A stretch of 64,000 nt of DNA, taken from NCBI RefSeq assembly GCF_001695855.1, contig NZ_MBSS01000001.1, positions 372,001 through 436,000 of the forward strand, written 5' to 3'. Under the pieces are notes generated by a model, which had not been told where the DNA came from, ran no database searches, and was given only the letters and a program-made list of their open reading frames with translations. The stretch comes from Ensifer sp. LC163 (GTDB lineage Bacteria; Pseudomonadota; Alphaproteobacteria; Rhizobiales; Rhizobiaceae). Numbering within the stretch: position 1 is the stretch's first letter; every line of letters begins with the position of its first letter. This document shows positions 30,035 to 38,639 of the stretch, piece by piece. The translations under genes were made by a program, and so were the position numbers.

Positions 30035-31249
30035 ATGGCCAAGAAGAAAGTCGCAATGCTGACGGCCGGCGGGCTGGCGCCTTGTCTGTCATCCGCCGTT
30101 GGCGGCCTGATCGAACGCTACACCGACATCGCACCGGACTACGAGCTGGTGGCCTACCGCTCCGGCTATCAGGGCGTATTGCTTGGCGACCGCATCGAGA
30201 TCACCGGGGATATGCGCGAAAAGGCGCATCTCCTGCACCGCCACGGCGGCTCGCCGATCGGTAACAGCCGCGTCAAGCTCACCAACGCCGCCGACTGCGT
30301 CAAGCGCGGCCTGGTCAAGGAAGGTGAAAATCCGCTGCGCGTCGCGGCCGAAAGGCTGGCTGCTGACGGTATCAGCATCCTGCATACGATCGGTGGCGAC
30401 GACACCAACACCACGGCCGCGGACCTTGCCGCCTATCTCGGCGCCAATGGCTACAACCTGACGGTCGTCGGCCTGCCGAAGACCGTCGACAACGACGTCG
30501 TGCCGATCCGCCAGACGCTTGGCGCCTGGACGGCTGCCGAATATGGCGCCCGCTTCTTCGACAATGTCAGCAACGAACAGAGTGCCGCACCGCGCACGCT
30601 GGTCGTGCATGAAGTCATGGGCCGCCATAGCGGCTGGCTGACCGCAGCCACCGCCCGTTCTTATATCCAGATCACTGACGACAAGGAATTCGTCGACGGT
30701 TTCATGATGAACCGGCAGATGAAGAACATCGACGGTCTCTACCTGCCGGAGATGAAGTTCGACCTGCAGGGGGAAGCCGATCGTCTGCGTCAGATCATGG
30801 ACCGCACCGGCTTCGTGACGCTGTTCGTCAGCGAAGGCGCCTGCCTCGACGCGATCGTCGCTGAGCGCGAAGCCGCCGGTGAAACAATCAAGCGCGATGC
30901 CTTCGGCCACGTGAAGATCGACACCATCAATGTCGGCAACTGGTTCTCCAAGCAGTTCGCCGCCCTTCTCGGTGCCGAACGGTCGATGGTGCAGAAGTCG
31001 GGCTATTACGCCCGCTCCGCGCCGGCAAACAGCGATGACCTGCGCCTGATCCAGAGCATGGTCGACCTGGCGGTCGAAAGCGCGCTCAACAAGGTCTCCG
31101 GCGTCACCGGCCACGACGAGGACCAGGGCGGCAAGCTGCGCACCATCGAGTTCCCACGCATCAAGGGCGGCAAGCACTTCGACACGTCAGCGAAGTGGTT
31201 CGGCGACGTCATGGATGTCATCGGCCAGAAGTGGCAGGCGGAAGACTAA
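30035..31249 (+). CDS. pfp: Pyrophosphate--fructose 6-phosphate 1-phosphotransferase
   Basis: This enzyme reversibly phosphorylates fructose 6-phosphate using PPi. The 404-residue protein has GGDDTN at 120-125 and PKTVDND at 148-154. An Asp where ATP-dependent enzymes have Gly (GGDGS) and the Lys of PKT are the residues known to mark PPi specificity. The MGRHSGWL motif is the usual MGRxxG. The ATG at 30035 has GGAGG six bases upstream. A hairpin at 31255-31289 follows the stop codon. Confidence 0.94.
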   Translation: MAKKKVAMLTAGGLAPCLSSAVGGLIERYTDIAPDYELVAYRSGYQGVLLGDRIEITGDMREKAHLLHRHGGSPIGNSRVKLTNAADCVKRGLVKEGENPLRVAAERLAADGISILHTIGGDDTNTTAADLAAYLGANGYNLTVVGLPKTVDNDVVPIRQTLGAWTAAEYGARFFDNVSNEQSAAPRTLVVHEVMGRHSGWLTAATARSYIQITDDKEFVDGFMMNRQMKNIDGLYLPEMKFDLQGEADRLRQIMDRTGFVTLFVSEGACLDAIVAEREAAGETIKRDAFGHVKIDTINVGNWFSKQFAALLGAERSMVQKSGYYARSAPANSDDLRLIQSMVDLAVESALNKVSGVTGHDEDQGGKLRTIEFPRIKGGKHFDTSAKWFGDVMDVIGQKWQAED

Positions 31250-31254
31250 GCCGC

Positions 31255-31289
31255 GTTGTCCCGAAACCGGGCATCGGTTCCGGGACAAC
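31255..31289 (+). terminator. Hairpin terminator after pfp
   Basis: Fifteen-base arms GTTGTCCCGAAACCG and CGGTTCCGGGACAAC pair with one mismatch around a 5-nt loop, five bases after the pfp stop. Only GATTTGC follows, so the U-tract is weak. The sequence resembles a dispersed rhizobial palindrome and may be a repeat used as a terminator. Confidence 0.6.
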
Positions 31290-31325
31290 GATTTGCTCTG
31301 AACGAATCTCTGATTGACAGTTGAC

Positions 31326-31382
31326 GGCTCCGCGCCTTGGTGGCTCCCTCTCGGGAATGCCCCTCAAGTGCGGAGCCTTTTT
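31326..31382 (+). promoter_or_regulatory. Terminator-like leader hairpin abutting the LysE start codon
   Basis: GGCTCCGC (31326-31333) pairs perfectly with GCGGAGCC (31370-31377), an inner CTTG/CAAG pair can stack on it, and five T residues follow at 31378-31382. The ATG of the exporter begins at 31384. The only plausible ribosome site (GGAG at 31372) is inside the stem. The layout fits an attenuator or riboswitch expression platform; no known class was recognised. Confidence 0.55.
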
Positions 31383-31383
31383 C

Positions 31384-32019
31384 ATGTCGTTCGAACACTG
31401 GTTTGCCTTTGCCGCTGCTTCGGCAGTGCTGCTCGCCATCCCCGGCCCGACCATCCTGCTCGTTATCTCCTATGCGCTCGGCCATGGCCGCAAGACCGCT
31501 GGCGCCACCGTTGCCGGCGTGGCACTCGGCGATTTCACCGCCATGACCGCATCGATGCTCGGGCTCGGTGCGCTGCTCGCCACCTCGGCTACGATCTTCA
31601 CCGTGTTGAAATGGGTGGGGGCTGCCTATCTCATCTGGCTCGGCATCCAGCTCTGGAGGGCACCGGTTGCCGGCGGCGAAGGCGCGGATGAGAAGACGCC
31701 CGCCAAGGAACGGCCGCTGCGCATCTTCTTCCATGCCTATGCCGTCACCGCGCTCAACCCCAAGAGCATCGTCTTCTTCGTCGCCTTCCTGCCGCAGTTC
31801 CTCGATCTGTCGCAGCCGCTCTTTACCCAGATGGCGATTTTCGAGGTGACGTTCCTGACGCTCGCCATCCTCAATGCAAGCCTTTATGCGGCGCTTGCTT
31901 CGGCCGCCAGAAGCACTATTTCCAAGCCGAACATCAGGCGGATCGTCAACCGCACGGGCGGCTCGCTGCTCGTCGGCGCCGGGCTTCTGACCGCAACCAT
32001 GAAGCGGGCCACGGCCTGA
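31384..32019 (+). CDS. LysE/RhtB family amino acid exporter
   Basis: A 211-residue inner membrane exporter with about six helices. The N-terminal signature is AAASAVLLAIPGPTILLVIS (the family PGP motif) and a central ALNPKSIVFFVAFLPQF matches the second conserved region. Family members export lysine, arginine, threonine or homoserine; the substrate is unknown here. An in-frame ATG at 31357 could add nine residues (MPLKCGAFF), but the 31384 start matches typical homologues. Expression is probably controlled by the leader hairpin directly in front. Confidence 0.88.
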   Translation: MSFEHWFAFAAASAVLLAIPGPTILLVISYALGHGRKTAGATVAGVALGDFTAMTASMLGLGALLATSATIFTVLKWVGAAYLIWLGIQLWRAPVAGGEGADEKTPAKERPLRIFFHAYAVTALNPKSIVFFVAFLPQFLDLSQPLFTQMAIFEVTFLTLAILNASLYAALASAARSTISKPNIRRIVNRTGGSLLVGAGLLTATMKRATA

Positions 32020-32135
32020 AATTCGCTCGCCTGCTTGCTGCAAGACGCCCCATGGGTTAATGGAGATTCACGCATGGCGGCCGGCAGCCGTTGATTTGCA
32101 GGGGCTGCGGGGCCCAGAAGCACGAAAGTGACAGC

Positions 32136-33131
32136 ATGGCGAAATTCCGTATTTCCCTTTCAAAACAGACGTTTGGCGTGGCAGCTATTCTGTCGGCGAC
32201 ACTCGTCTCGGGGTGCTCGACTGTCGAGCATATCTCGGTGGAAGAACTTACGGCCGTGCAGACGGTCACCCCGCTTGCAAAGCCCGGCACCGAAATGACA
32301 GCCTATGCGCTGCCGACTCCGGATGGCGCGGCAACCGCGGCCTCCGCTGCGCTGTCGGCGCAAACGGCTGGCATGGCAACCACCTATGCCGTCGGCACCG
32401 ACCTGGCGCAGGCCGCCGCCGGTCCGGCACCCACCGCAGTCGCCGTTCCCGGCGCCAAGCCGGGCGAAGCCCAGGCCGTCGCCATGGCGACGCCGGCTGC
32501 GGCAGCGACCAACGCAACTGCCCTGCCGGAGACCGCATCCGCTCTCGTCTCGCCGAAGACGAGCCGCGTTCAGGATCTTCCCGTTTCCACGCTGGCGGTT
32601 GCCGCCGCAATGGAATCGGACTTCGACACCGGCGAGCCGGTCGGCCTCGAAACGCTCGTCGCCAACCGCATGATCGTTCCGACCGAAAAGCCGAAGATGG
32701 GCGTGATCGGTTCGAGCGTCGCCGCCGTTGCCAGCGTCATTCCCGATTCGATGAAGCTCACCAAGGCGCCGACCAGCTCGCGTCCGGAACTCGACAAGCT
32801 CATCAAGCATTACGCCGACCTCAACGGCATCCCCGTCGAACTCGTGCACCGCGTCGTCAAGCGCGAGAGCAACTACAACCCGCGCGCCTTCAGCAGGGGC
32901 AATTACGGCCTGATGCAGATCCGCTACAACACCGCCAAGGGTCTCGGCTACGACGGTCCTGCCGAAGGCCTGTTCGACGCGGAAACCAACCTGATGTATG
33001 CGACGAAGTACCTGCACGGCGCCTGGATGGTTGCCGACAACAAGCACGACGGCGCGGTCAAGCTCTATGCCAGCGGTTACTACTACCACGCCAAGCGCAA
33101 GGGCCTGCTCGAAGAGCTTGGCATGAAGTAA
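32136..33131 (+). CDS. Lytic transglycosylase lipoprotein (SLT domain)
   Basis: A 331-residue exported enzyme. The signal sequence ends in the lipobox LVSGC (ILSATLVSGCSTVEH), so it is probably an outer membrane lipoprotein. A long Ala/Pro/Thr-rich spacer (about 45-220) leads to a C-terminal SLT domain with the catalytic Glu in VVKRESNYNPRAFS, the GNYGLMQIRYNTAKGLGY motif and TKYLHGAW. It is similar in domain content to the 27400-27927 enzyme. Its stop codon TAA is one copy of the duplication flanking the 33132-33306 element. Confidence 0.9.
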   Translation: MAKFRISLSKQTFGVAAILSATLVSGCSTVEHISVEELTAVQTVTPLAKPGTEMTAYALPTPDGAATAASAALSAQTAGMATTYAVGTDLAQAAAGPAPTAVAVPGAKPGEAQAVAMATPAAAATNATALPETASALVSPKTSRVQDLPVSTLAVAAAMESDFDTGEPVGLETLVANRMIVPTEKPKMGVIGSSVAAVASVIPDSMKLTKAPTSSRPELDKLIKHYADLNGIPVELVHRVVKRESNYNPRAFSRGNYGLMQIRYNTAKGLGYDGPAEGLFDAETNLMYATKYLHGAWMVADNKHDGAVKLYASGYYYHAKRKGLLEELGMK

Positions 33132-33306
33132 TACCAACCTGCGCTGATATTGACCTATTGCGCCGCGCCCTTCGGGTGGGCCGTGTGTCGGCCACCGGCA
33201 GCGTCGCAATCCTCGACCGATGCCAAGGCATCGCTCTGCGGTGTGCTCCTCGCCGGATGACCGCACACGGTCTCACGCAATAGGTCAATATCAGCGCAGG
33301 TTGGTA
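33132..33306. mobile_element. 175-bp MITE-like element with 31-bp terminal inverted repeats
   Basis: The ends (33132-33162 and 33276-33306) are perfect inverted repeats beginning TACCAACCTGCGCTGATATT. Both sides are flanked by TAA (33129-33131 and 33307-33309), consistent with a 3-bp target duplication. The interior forms a second stem (CCGTGTG near 33180 with CACACGG near 33264) and has no gene. It has no transposase, so it would be non-autonomous. It could also act as a large hairpin after the transglycosylase gene. Confidence 0.7.
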
Positions 33307-33346
33307 TAAGCCCGCCGATCGTTTCGGTGAAGGTTTCAGGAGGCGC

Positions 33347-34702
33347 TCAATCGAGCGCCTCTATTATTTTGGCGTTGAGCTGCTGCACGTCGTAACCGCC
33401 GCGTGACGGCGTCAACCCCAGGCGGATGACGGCAAGGCGAAGCGAGGGCACCAGCATGATCGCCTGCCCGTCATGGCCGAGCATCCAGAAGGCGTCCGCA
33501 GGGAAGACGCCGGTGCCGGCGCGAACCCCGTTTTCCTGCAGCCACACCTGGCCCGCGCCATATTCGCCGCCGGATGCTTTCGTCGGCGTCCGCATGAAAG
33601 CGACATAGTCTTTCGGCAGCAGCGCCCTGCCCTTCCAGTTGCCGTCCTGAAGCAGGAACTGTGCGAAACGCGCCCAGTCGCGCGCCGTCGCATACATGTA
33701 GGACGATCCGACGAAGGTGCCGCTGGCATCGGCCTCGAGCACGGCACTCGTCATCCCGAGCGGCAGGAACAGGGCGTCGCGCGGATAGGCAAGCGCAGCG
33801 GCGGGGTCGTCGAAGCTCCGCATCCAGAGCAGCGACAAGAGCGCGCTCGTGCCGCTGGAATAGCTGAAGGTCGAGCCCGGCTCAGATGTCGCCGGTTTGG
33901 CTGCGACAAAGCCCGCCATATCCCTTTCGAGATAGAGCATGCGCGTCACATCGCTGACATTGCCATAGCCCTCGTTGAACTCCAGGCCGCTCTCCATGCC
34001 CATGAGGTCGGCAAGCCTGATCCTGGCGCGCTCGTCGCCGCTCCATTCCGGCAGCAGGCCGGCGCGCGTTACATCCATGCGCCCTTCGGCGACACGCATG
34101 CCGATGAGAGCTGATGTCACCGATTTCGTCATCGACCAACCGAGAAGCGGCGTCGAGCGATCAAAACCCGCGCCGTAAGTCTCGGCGATCAGATGCCCGT
34201 CGCGCACCACCGCGATCGCCCGCATGCCGGGACCGGCAAGGTTGCCGTCCTCGATCAACGCCTGAACCGCGGGGTCGATATCCGCCTTGTCGCCGTCCGG
34301 CCAGGAAGCGTCGGCCGAGCGCGCGGCTTCCTGCGTCGACGGTTCCGCCATCGGCACCAGAGCTGCAACATCCTCGTCGGAGACGTTGGCGCAGCCGAGC
34401 CCCGGGCGATAGACGGCATGGGCCGGGGCGGCAAAGCCGAAGATGCGGGTCGAAACCAGCCGTTTCTGCCGGTCGACGGAAACGCTGATGAACTTCAACA
34501 GCGGATTGCCCGGCGCCTGGACGTCGTCGGCAAGCACCGCCTGCCCGTCACGCCCGGCGATGAAGACATTCGAGCAGACGATCTTGGCGGCGTAGCCATC
34601 GCCGACCTTCAGCAGTTCCGGCGGCGCCAGCGCAAGCCATCCGCCGACGCCGGCAACGGCGACAACAACTGCGGCACCGACCGTTTTCAATACGCGTCCC
34701 AT
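33347..34702 (-). CDS. Serine hydrolase of the beta-lactamase/PBP4* family
   Basis: A 451-residue membrane-anchored hydrolase: an N-terminal helix (VLKTVGAAVVVAVAGVGGWL) is followed by a periplasmic beta-lactamase-fold domain with the active-site SxxK (Ser190-Met-Thr-Lys193 in GWSMTKSVTS) and a YSS triad in the Tyr-x-Asn position. Such proteins are esterases, carboxypeptidases or amide hydrolases rather than true beta-lactamases. The ATG at 34702 has GGGAGG just upstream; the open frame continues further upstream but without protein-like sequence. A small hairpin (33341-33360) spans the stop codon. Confidence 0.85.
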   Translation of the reverse strand: MGRVLKTVGAAVVVAVAGVGGWLALAPPELLKVGDGYAAKIVCSNVFIAGRDGQAVLADDVQAPGNPLLKFISVSVDRQKRLVSTRIFGFAAPAHAVYRPGLGCANVSDEDVAALVPMAEPSTQEAARSADASWPDGDKADIDPAVQALIEDGNLAGPGMRAIAVVRDGHLIAETYGAGFDRSTPLLGWSMTKSVTSALIGMRVAEGRMDVTRAGLLPEWSGDERARIRLADLMGMESGLEFNEGYGNVSDVTRMLYLERDMAGFVAAKPATSEPGSTFSYSSGTSALLSLLWMRSFDDPAAALAYPRDALFLPLGMTSAVLEADASGTFVGSSYMYATARDWARFAQFLLQDGNWKGRALLPKDYVAFMRTPTKASGGEYGAGQVWLQENGVRAGTGVFPADAFWMLGHDGQAIMLVPSLRLAVIRLGLTPSRGGYDVQQLNAKIIEALD

Positions 34703-34797
34703 CGCATCCTCCCGTCTGACGCGAGAGAGAAGCAGCATTTGCGCGAAAGGAAAAGCCCTTGCGTCGTCACCGAGGAGATGCGCGTTGCCCGTCCGGC

Positions 34798-36360
34798 TTA
34801 CGCCAGCCGACGAACGTCCTCGCCGGACGCATCGCGCCACAGGGCCGCCAGATCGCGCGCCGGCAAGGCCGGGGATATCCATGCCCCCCAGGCCTCGACC
34901 GCCCCGGCGGTGCGGGCGCAATCCATCTCGCTTTCCCTGGCGATGCCACGCACCGCCATCGGCAGCCGCAGCACTTGGCCCGTCTTGAGGAGGCAGGCGA
35001 GCAGCGCGACGCTGCGCTCGCTGCCATGCGACCGACGGATCGCCGGCAGGTCCACCGTCAACTGGTCCGGCTGCAGCTCGCCGACAAGGTTGAGCGGCAG
35101 CGAGGCCGCAGCACCACCACTCAGCGCGATGCGCACGCCGAGCGCGCGCAAGCCCTGCAGATTTTCGCCGATCAGGGCCATGTCGCCCGCCGAGAACGCT
35201 TCCGGCACTTCGATCGTCAGTCGCCCCGGTGCCAATCCGGCCTCACCAAGACACGTCTTGATATGACCGATGAAATCGCGGTCCCGCAATTGCAGCGCGA
35301 AGGGCGCGACCGTCAAACCCACCGGAGACGGCCAGCTCGCCGCCTGCCTGCAGGCCTGTCGCAGCGCCCAATTGCCGACCGAGAGCGCAAGCGCGCCCTG
35401 CTCGAGCGGTTCGGCGAAAGCCTCCGTGCCGATGACGCCGCGCACGGGGTGCAGCCAGCGCAACAGCGCTTCGAAGCCACGGATGGCGCCGCTGGCGGCA
35501 CCGGCGATCGGCATATATTCCAGAAAGAACTCCCGCTGCGAAACCGCGCGGGCCAGGTCCCGCTCGGCCTCGGCGCGGCTTTCCGCCGCCTTTGCGAGGT
35601 GCGGTGCATAAAATACATGGCTGTTGCCGCGCATCTCCTTGGCTTCGTAAAGCGCAAGATCCGCCCGCTTCAACACGGCACCGGTCGACAGATCGCCCTG
35701 CTCAAGGAATGTCACGCCGATGCTGCAGCCCGATGCCGCCTGGCCATCCGCCAGATCGAAAGGCATGTCGAACAGTGCTTTCACGCGATCCGCAAGCGCT
35801 GCGACCTCGGCATCATCAGGCGAGCCCGGCGCAACCAGCACGAACTCGTCGCCGCCGAGCCGATAGACGGTCGCCTCACCGGCGAAGGCGCACCTCAGCC
35901 GGGTGCCGATGCCGCTCAGCAGACGGTCGCCGGCGTCATGCCCCATCGTGTCATTGACCGTCTTGAAGCGATCGAGGTCGATGAGGAGCAGCGGCCTGCG
36001 CTCGAACGCCGTGCCGTCAGAGCGAAGCGCGCGAAGGACATCCGCCTCCAGCGCCGAGCGGTTTTCAAGCCCGGTCAAACGGTCGCGGTGGACCTCGTTG
36101 CGCAACCGCCGCTCGGCACGGCGGGCCGCCCTGAGCTCGCGTTCCAGCCGACGTGAATACGACCAGCGATAGAAGGAGGCTCCGACGAAGAAGGGCATGA
36201 CGCCCGCCGCAAGCGCTCCGGAAAAGTTCCAATGTGCAAAGGATCCATCCGTGAACACCGTTTCCGTGGTCAGCCAGACCGCCGGAAACAAAGCCCCCAG
36301 TGCCGTGCCGGCAGCCGCAAATCGCTGCTCGGGCTTCGGCAGAAACGTTCTTAACATCAT
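34798..36360 (-). CDS. Diguanylate cyclase with degenerate EAL domain
   Basis: A 520-residue membrane protein: two N-terminal helices (about 15-65), a GGDEF domain (about 85-255) with an intact YRLGGDEFVLVA active site at 169-173, and a C-terminal EAL-like domain (about 270-515). The EAL signature is kept as FEALLRW (296-302), but the conserved Asn position and the catalytic DDFGTG have been lost; the latter reads SGGAAA at 414-419, and KxD and the later EGVE motif are also altered. No RxxD inhibitory site precedes GGDEF. It probably makes c-di-GMP but cannot hydrolyse it. Confidence 0.9.
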   Translation of the reverse strand: MMLRTFLPKPEQRFAAAGTALGALFPAVWLTTETVFTDGSFAHWNFSGALAAGVMPFFVGASFYRWSYSRRLERELRAARRAERRLRNEVHRDRLTGLENRSALEADVLRALRSDGTAFERRPLLLIDLDRFKTVNDTMGHDAGDRLLSGIGTRLRCAFAGEATVYRLGGDEFVLVAPGSPDDAEVAALADRVKALFDMPFDLADGQAASGCSIGVTFLEQGDLSTGAVLKRADLALYEAKEMRGNSHVFYAPHLAKAAESRAEAERDLARAVSQREFFLEYMPIAGAASGAIRGFEALLRWLHPVRGVIGTEAFAEPLEQGALALSVGNWALRQACRQAASWPSPVGLTVAPFALQLRDRDFIGHIKTCLGEAGLAPGRLTIEVPEAFSAGDMALIGENLQGLRALGVRIALSGGAAASLPLNLVGELQPDQLTVDLPAIRRSHGSERSVALLACLLKTGQVLRLPMAVRGIARESEMDCARTAGAVEAWGAWISPALPARDLAALWRDASGEDVRRLA

Positions 36361-36460
36361 GTCGACGCCCCCCGAATATAGGATGGAGCTAGCACGCCAG
36401 GGTTTAATGAATTCTTATGGGTGAAAAATCGTAGTCGGCTATTTTTGTGCAGCGCGGGAG

Positions 36461-36479
36461 CTGTGAAAAAACCCGTCAT
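36461..36479 (+). promoter_or_regulatory. Possible PhoB box upstream of btaA
   Basis: CTGTGAA at 36461 and CCGTCAT at 36473 resemble two halves of a CTGTCAT-type PhoB site, but are spaced 12 rather than 11 bases apart and each has mismatches. The betaine-lipid genes of S. meliloti are known to be induced by phosphate limitation through PhoB, which is why the site was looked for. Confidence 0.3.
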
Positions 36480-36537
36480 CAAAGTGTAGCGGAGTCACTT
36501 TAGAAGCGGCTAAGTTTCAACTGGATGAGCGGCAGAG

Positions 36538-37788
36538 ATGACCGAACTTGCCCCTGATGTCGGCTTTGGCAGAAAAAATCCGAAGCTGAAAAACGCGCTC
36601 CTGCAACACAAGACCTTCTCGCTTGCCGGCCTGTCCGAGCGCCTGTTCGGCCTGCTCTTTTCCGGCCTCGTCTATCCGCAGATCTGGGAAGACCCGATCG
36701 TCGACATGGAGGCGATGCAGCTTCGCCCCGGGCATCGAATCGTCACCATCGGCTCCGGCGGCTGCAATATGCTCACCTATCTCTCCGCCGGCCCGGGCCG
36801 CATCGATGTGGTCGATCTCAATCCGCACCACATCGCGCTCAACCGGTTGAAGCTGGCCGCCTTCCGCCATCTGCCGAGCCACAAGGACGTCACGCGGTTC
36901 CTGGCAACGCAGGGCACGCAATCGAATGTCCAGGCCTTCGACCTGTTCATCGCCCCGAAAATCGATCAGGCCACCCGCAGCTACTGGAACGGCCGCGGCG
37001 TCACCGGGCGCCGGCGTATCGGTGTCTTCGGCCGCAACATCTATCGCACCGGCCTGCTCGGCCGCTTCATCGCCGCAAGCCATATCCTGGCGCGGCTGCA
37101 TGGCGTCAATCCGGAAGAATTCGTCCAGGCCCGCTCCATGCGCGAGCAGCGTCAGTTCTTCGACACGCGATTGGCGCCCCTGTTCGAACGCCCGTTCATT
37201 CGCTGGATCACCAGCCAGAAGAGCTCGCTGTTCGGCCTCGGCATCCCGCCGCAGCAGTTCGACGAGCTGGCAAGCCTGAGCAACGACAAATCGCTCGCCG
37301 CAGTCCTTCGCCACCGCCTGGAAAAACTGACCTGCCACTTCCCGCTGCGGGAAAACTATTTTGCCTGGCAGGCCTTCGCCCGCCGCTATCCCCTGCCGCA
37401 CGAGGGCGAACTTCCGGCCTATCTCCACGCCGACAACTACGAGACGATCCGCAATCGCACTGAGAGCGTCGAGGTCCACCACGCCAGTTTCACCGAGCTT
37501 CTGGCCAGGAAGCCGGCGGCATCGGTCGATCGCTACGTGCTGCTCGACGCGCAGGACTGGATGAACGACCAGCAGTTGAACGATCTCTGGACGGAGATCA
37601 CCCGGACCGCCGACACCAACGCGACCGTGATCTTCCGCACCGCCGCCGAAGAAAGCATCCTTCCCGGCCGCCTCTCCCCGGCGCTGATGGAGCAATGGCA
37701 TTATGATGCGGAGACGTCGCTGAAGCTCGGCAACGCCGATCGCTCGGCCATCTATGGCGGTTTTCATATCTATCGGAAGAAGGGATGA
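36538..37788 (+). CDS. btaA: S-adenosylmethionine:diacylglycerol 3-amino-3-carboxypropyltransferase BtaA
   Basis: BtaA transfers the aminocarboxypropyl group of SAM to diacylglycerol, the first step in making the phosphorus-free betaine lipid DGTS that replaces phospholipids under phosphate starvation. The 416-residue protein begins with the family region LSERLFGLLFSGLVYPQIWE and has a SAM-binding loop (IVTIGSGGCNMLTYLSAGPG) followed by the acidic DVVDLNPHH. Its stop overlaps the btaB start by 4 nt, the arrangement known in Sinorhizobium. Confidence 0.93.
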   Translation: MTELAPDVGFGRKNPKLKNALLQHKTFSLAGLSERLFGLLFSGLVYPQIWEDPIVDMEAMQLRPGHRIVTIGSGGCNMLTYLSAGPGRIDVVDLNPHHIALNRLKLAAFRHLPSHKDVTRFLATQGTQSNVQAFDLFIAPKIDQATRSYWNGRGVTGRRRIGVFGRNIYRTGLLGRFIAASHILARLHGVNPEEFVQARSMREQRQFFDTRLAPLFERPFIRWITSQKSSLFGLGIPPQQFDELASLSNDKSLAAVLRHRLEKLTCHFPLRENYFAWQAFARRYPLPHEGELPAYLHADNYETIRNRTESVEVHHASFTELLARKPAASVDRYVLLDAQDWMNDQQLNDLWTEITRTADTNATVIFRTAAEESILPGRLSPALMEQWHYDAETSLKLGNADRSAIYGGFHIYRKKG

Positions 37789-38519
37789 GCGGCGTGCAGC
37801 AGGCCGAGATCAGCCACCAGCGGCGCATGGATCACATGTACCGCTACCAGCGACACGTCTACGACCTGACACGGAAGTACTATCTCTTCGGCCGTGATAC
37901 GCTGATCCGCGAGCTGAACGCAGGCGCCGGCGCCTCCGTGCTTGAAGTCGGGTGCGGCACGGGCCGCAACCTTGCGCTTATCGGCGCGTGCTTCCCGAAG
38001 GCCCGGCTCTTCGGCCTCGACATCTCGGCGGAGATGCTGGCCTCGGCGCAAGCGAAGCTCAGCCGCCGCGGCAGATCGGCGGCCACGCTGCGCATCGCCG
38101 ACGCCACCAGCTTCCAGCCCCAGCTTTTCGGCGAAACCGGCTTCGACCGGATCGTCATTTCCTATTCGCTGTCGATGATACCGGACTGGCAGGGCGCGAT
38201 CGACGCCGCGATCGACGCTCTCAACCCCGGCGGTTCGCTGCATATTGCCGATTTCGGCCAGCAGGAACGGCTGCCGGCGAGCTTCCGCCGCCTGCTGCGG
38301 AGCTGGCTGACGCGCTTTCACGTAACACCGCGCGAAGCGCTGTTCGAGGTGTTGGCTGAGCGGGCAAGACGCGACGGCGCACAGCTCGAGCGCCGGGCCA
38401 TCGGACGGGGTTATGCCTGGCTTGCGGTCTATCACCGCCCGTCAACCGCGGCATCTCCGTCAGCAAATCCGGTCGCAGCAAGGCTTGACGACCAGGCTGC
38501 TGCCGCAATTCCCGCTTGA
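37785..38519 (+). CDS. btaB: Diacylglyceryl-homoserine N-methyltransferase BtaB
   Basis: BtaB adds three methyl groups from SAM to diacylglyceryl-homoserine to finish DGTS. The 244-residue class I methyltransferase has motif I VLEVGCGTGRNLALIG, the acidic LFGLDISAEML, and a C-terminal part typical of the family. The N-terminal YRYQRHVYDLTRKYYLFGR is characteristic of BtaB. It is translationally coupled to btaA. Confidence 0.92.
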   Translation: MSGVQQAEISHQRRMDHMYRYQRHVYDLTRKYYLFGRDTLIRELNAGAGASVLEVGCGTGRNLALIGACFPKARLFGLDISAEMLASAQAKLSRRGRSAATLRIADATSFQPQLFGETGFDRIVISYSLSMIPDWQGAIDAAIDALNPGGSLHIADFGQQERLPASFRRLLRSWLTRFHVTPREALFEVLAERARRDGAQLERRAIGRGYAWLAVYHRPSTAASPSANPVAARLDDQAAAAIPA

Positions 38520-38639
38520 GCTAACTCAATTTTTACGATGATATGGTGAAAAGGAGGTTCACGCCTCGCTGGGGGATATCACCATCATGAAAGCCACCGT
38601 GTGAGGCAGGATCGTCGTTCGTTTCGAAACAGGACCTCC

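Noticed and set aside
33347-34702. Annotation as a resistance beta-lactamase
   Set aside because: It has the SxxK serine but YSS in place of YxN, a membrane anchor and the layout of general serine hydrolases; there is no evidence for antibiotic hydrolysis.
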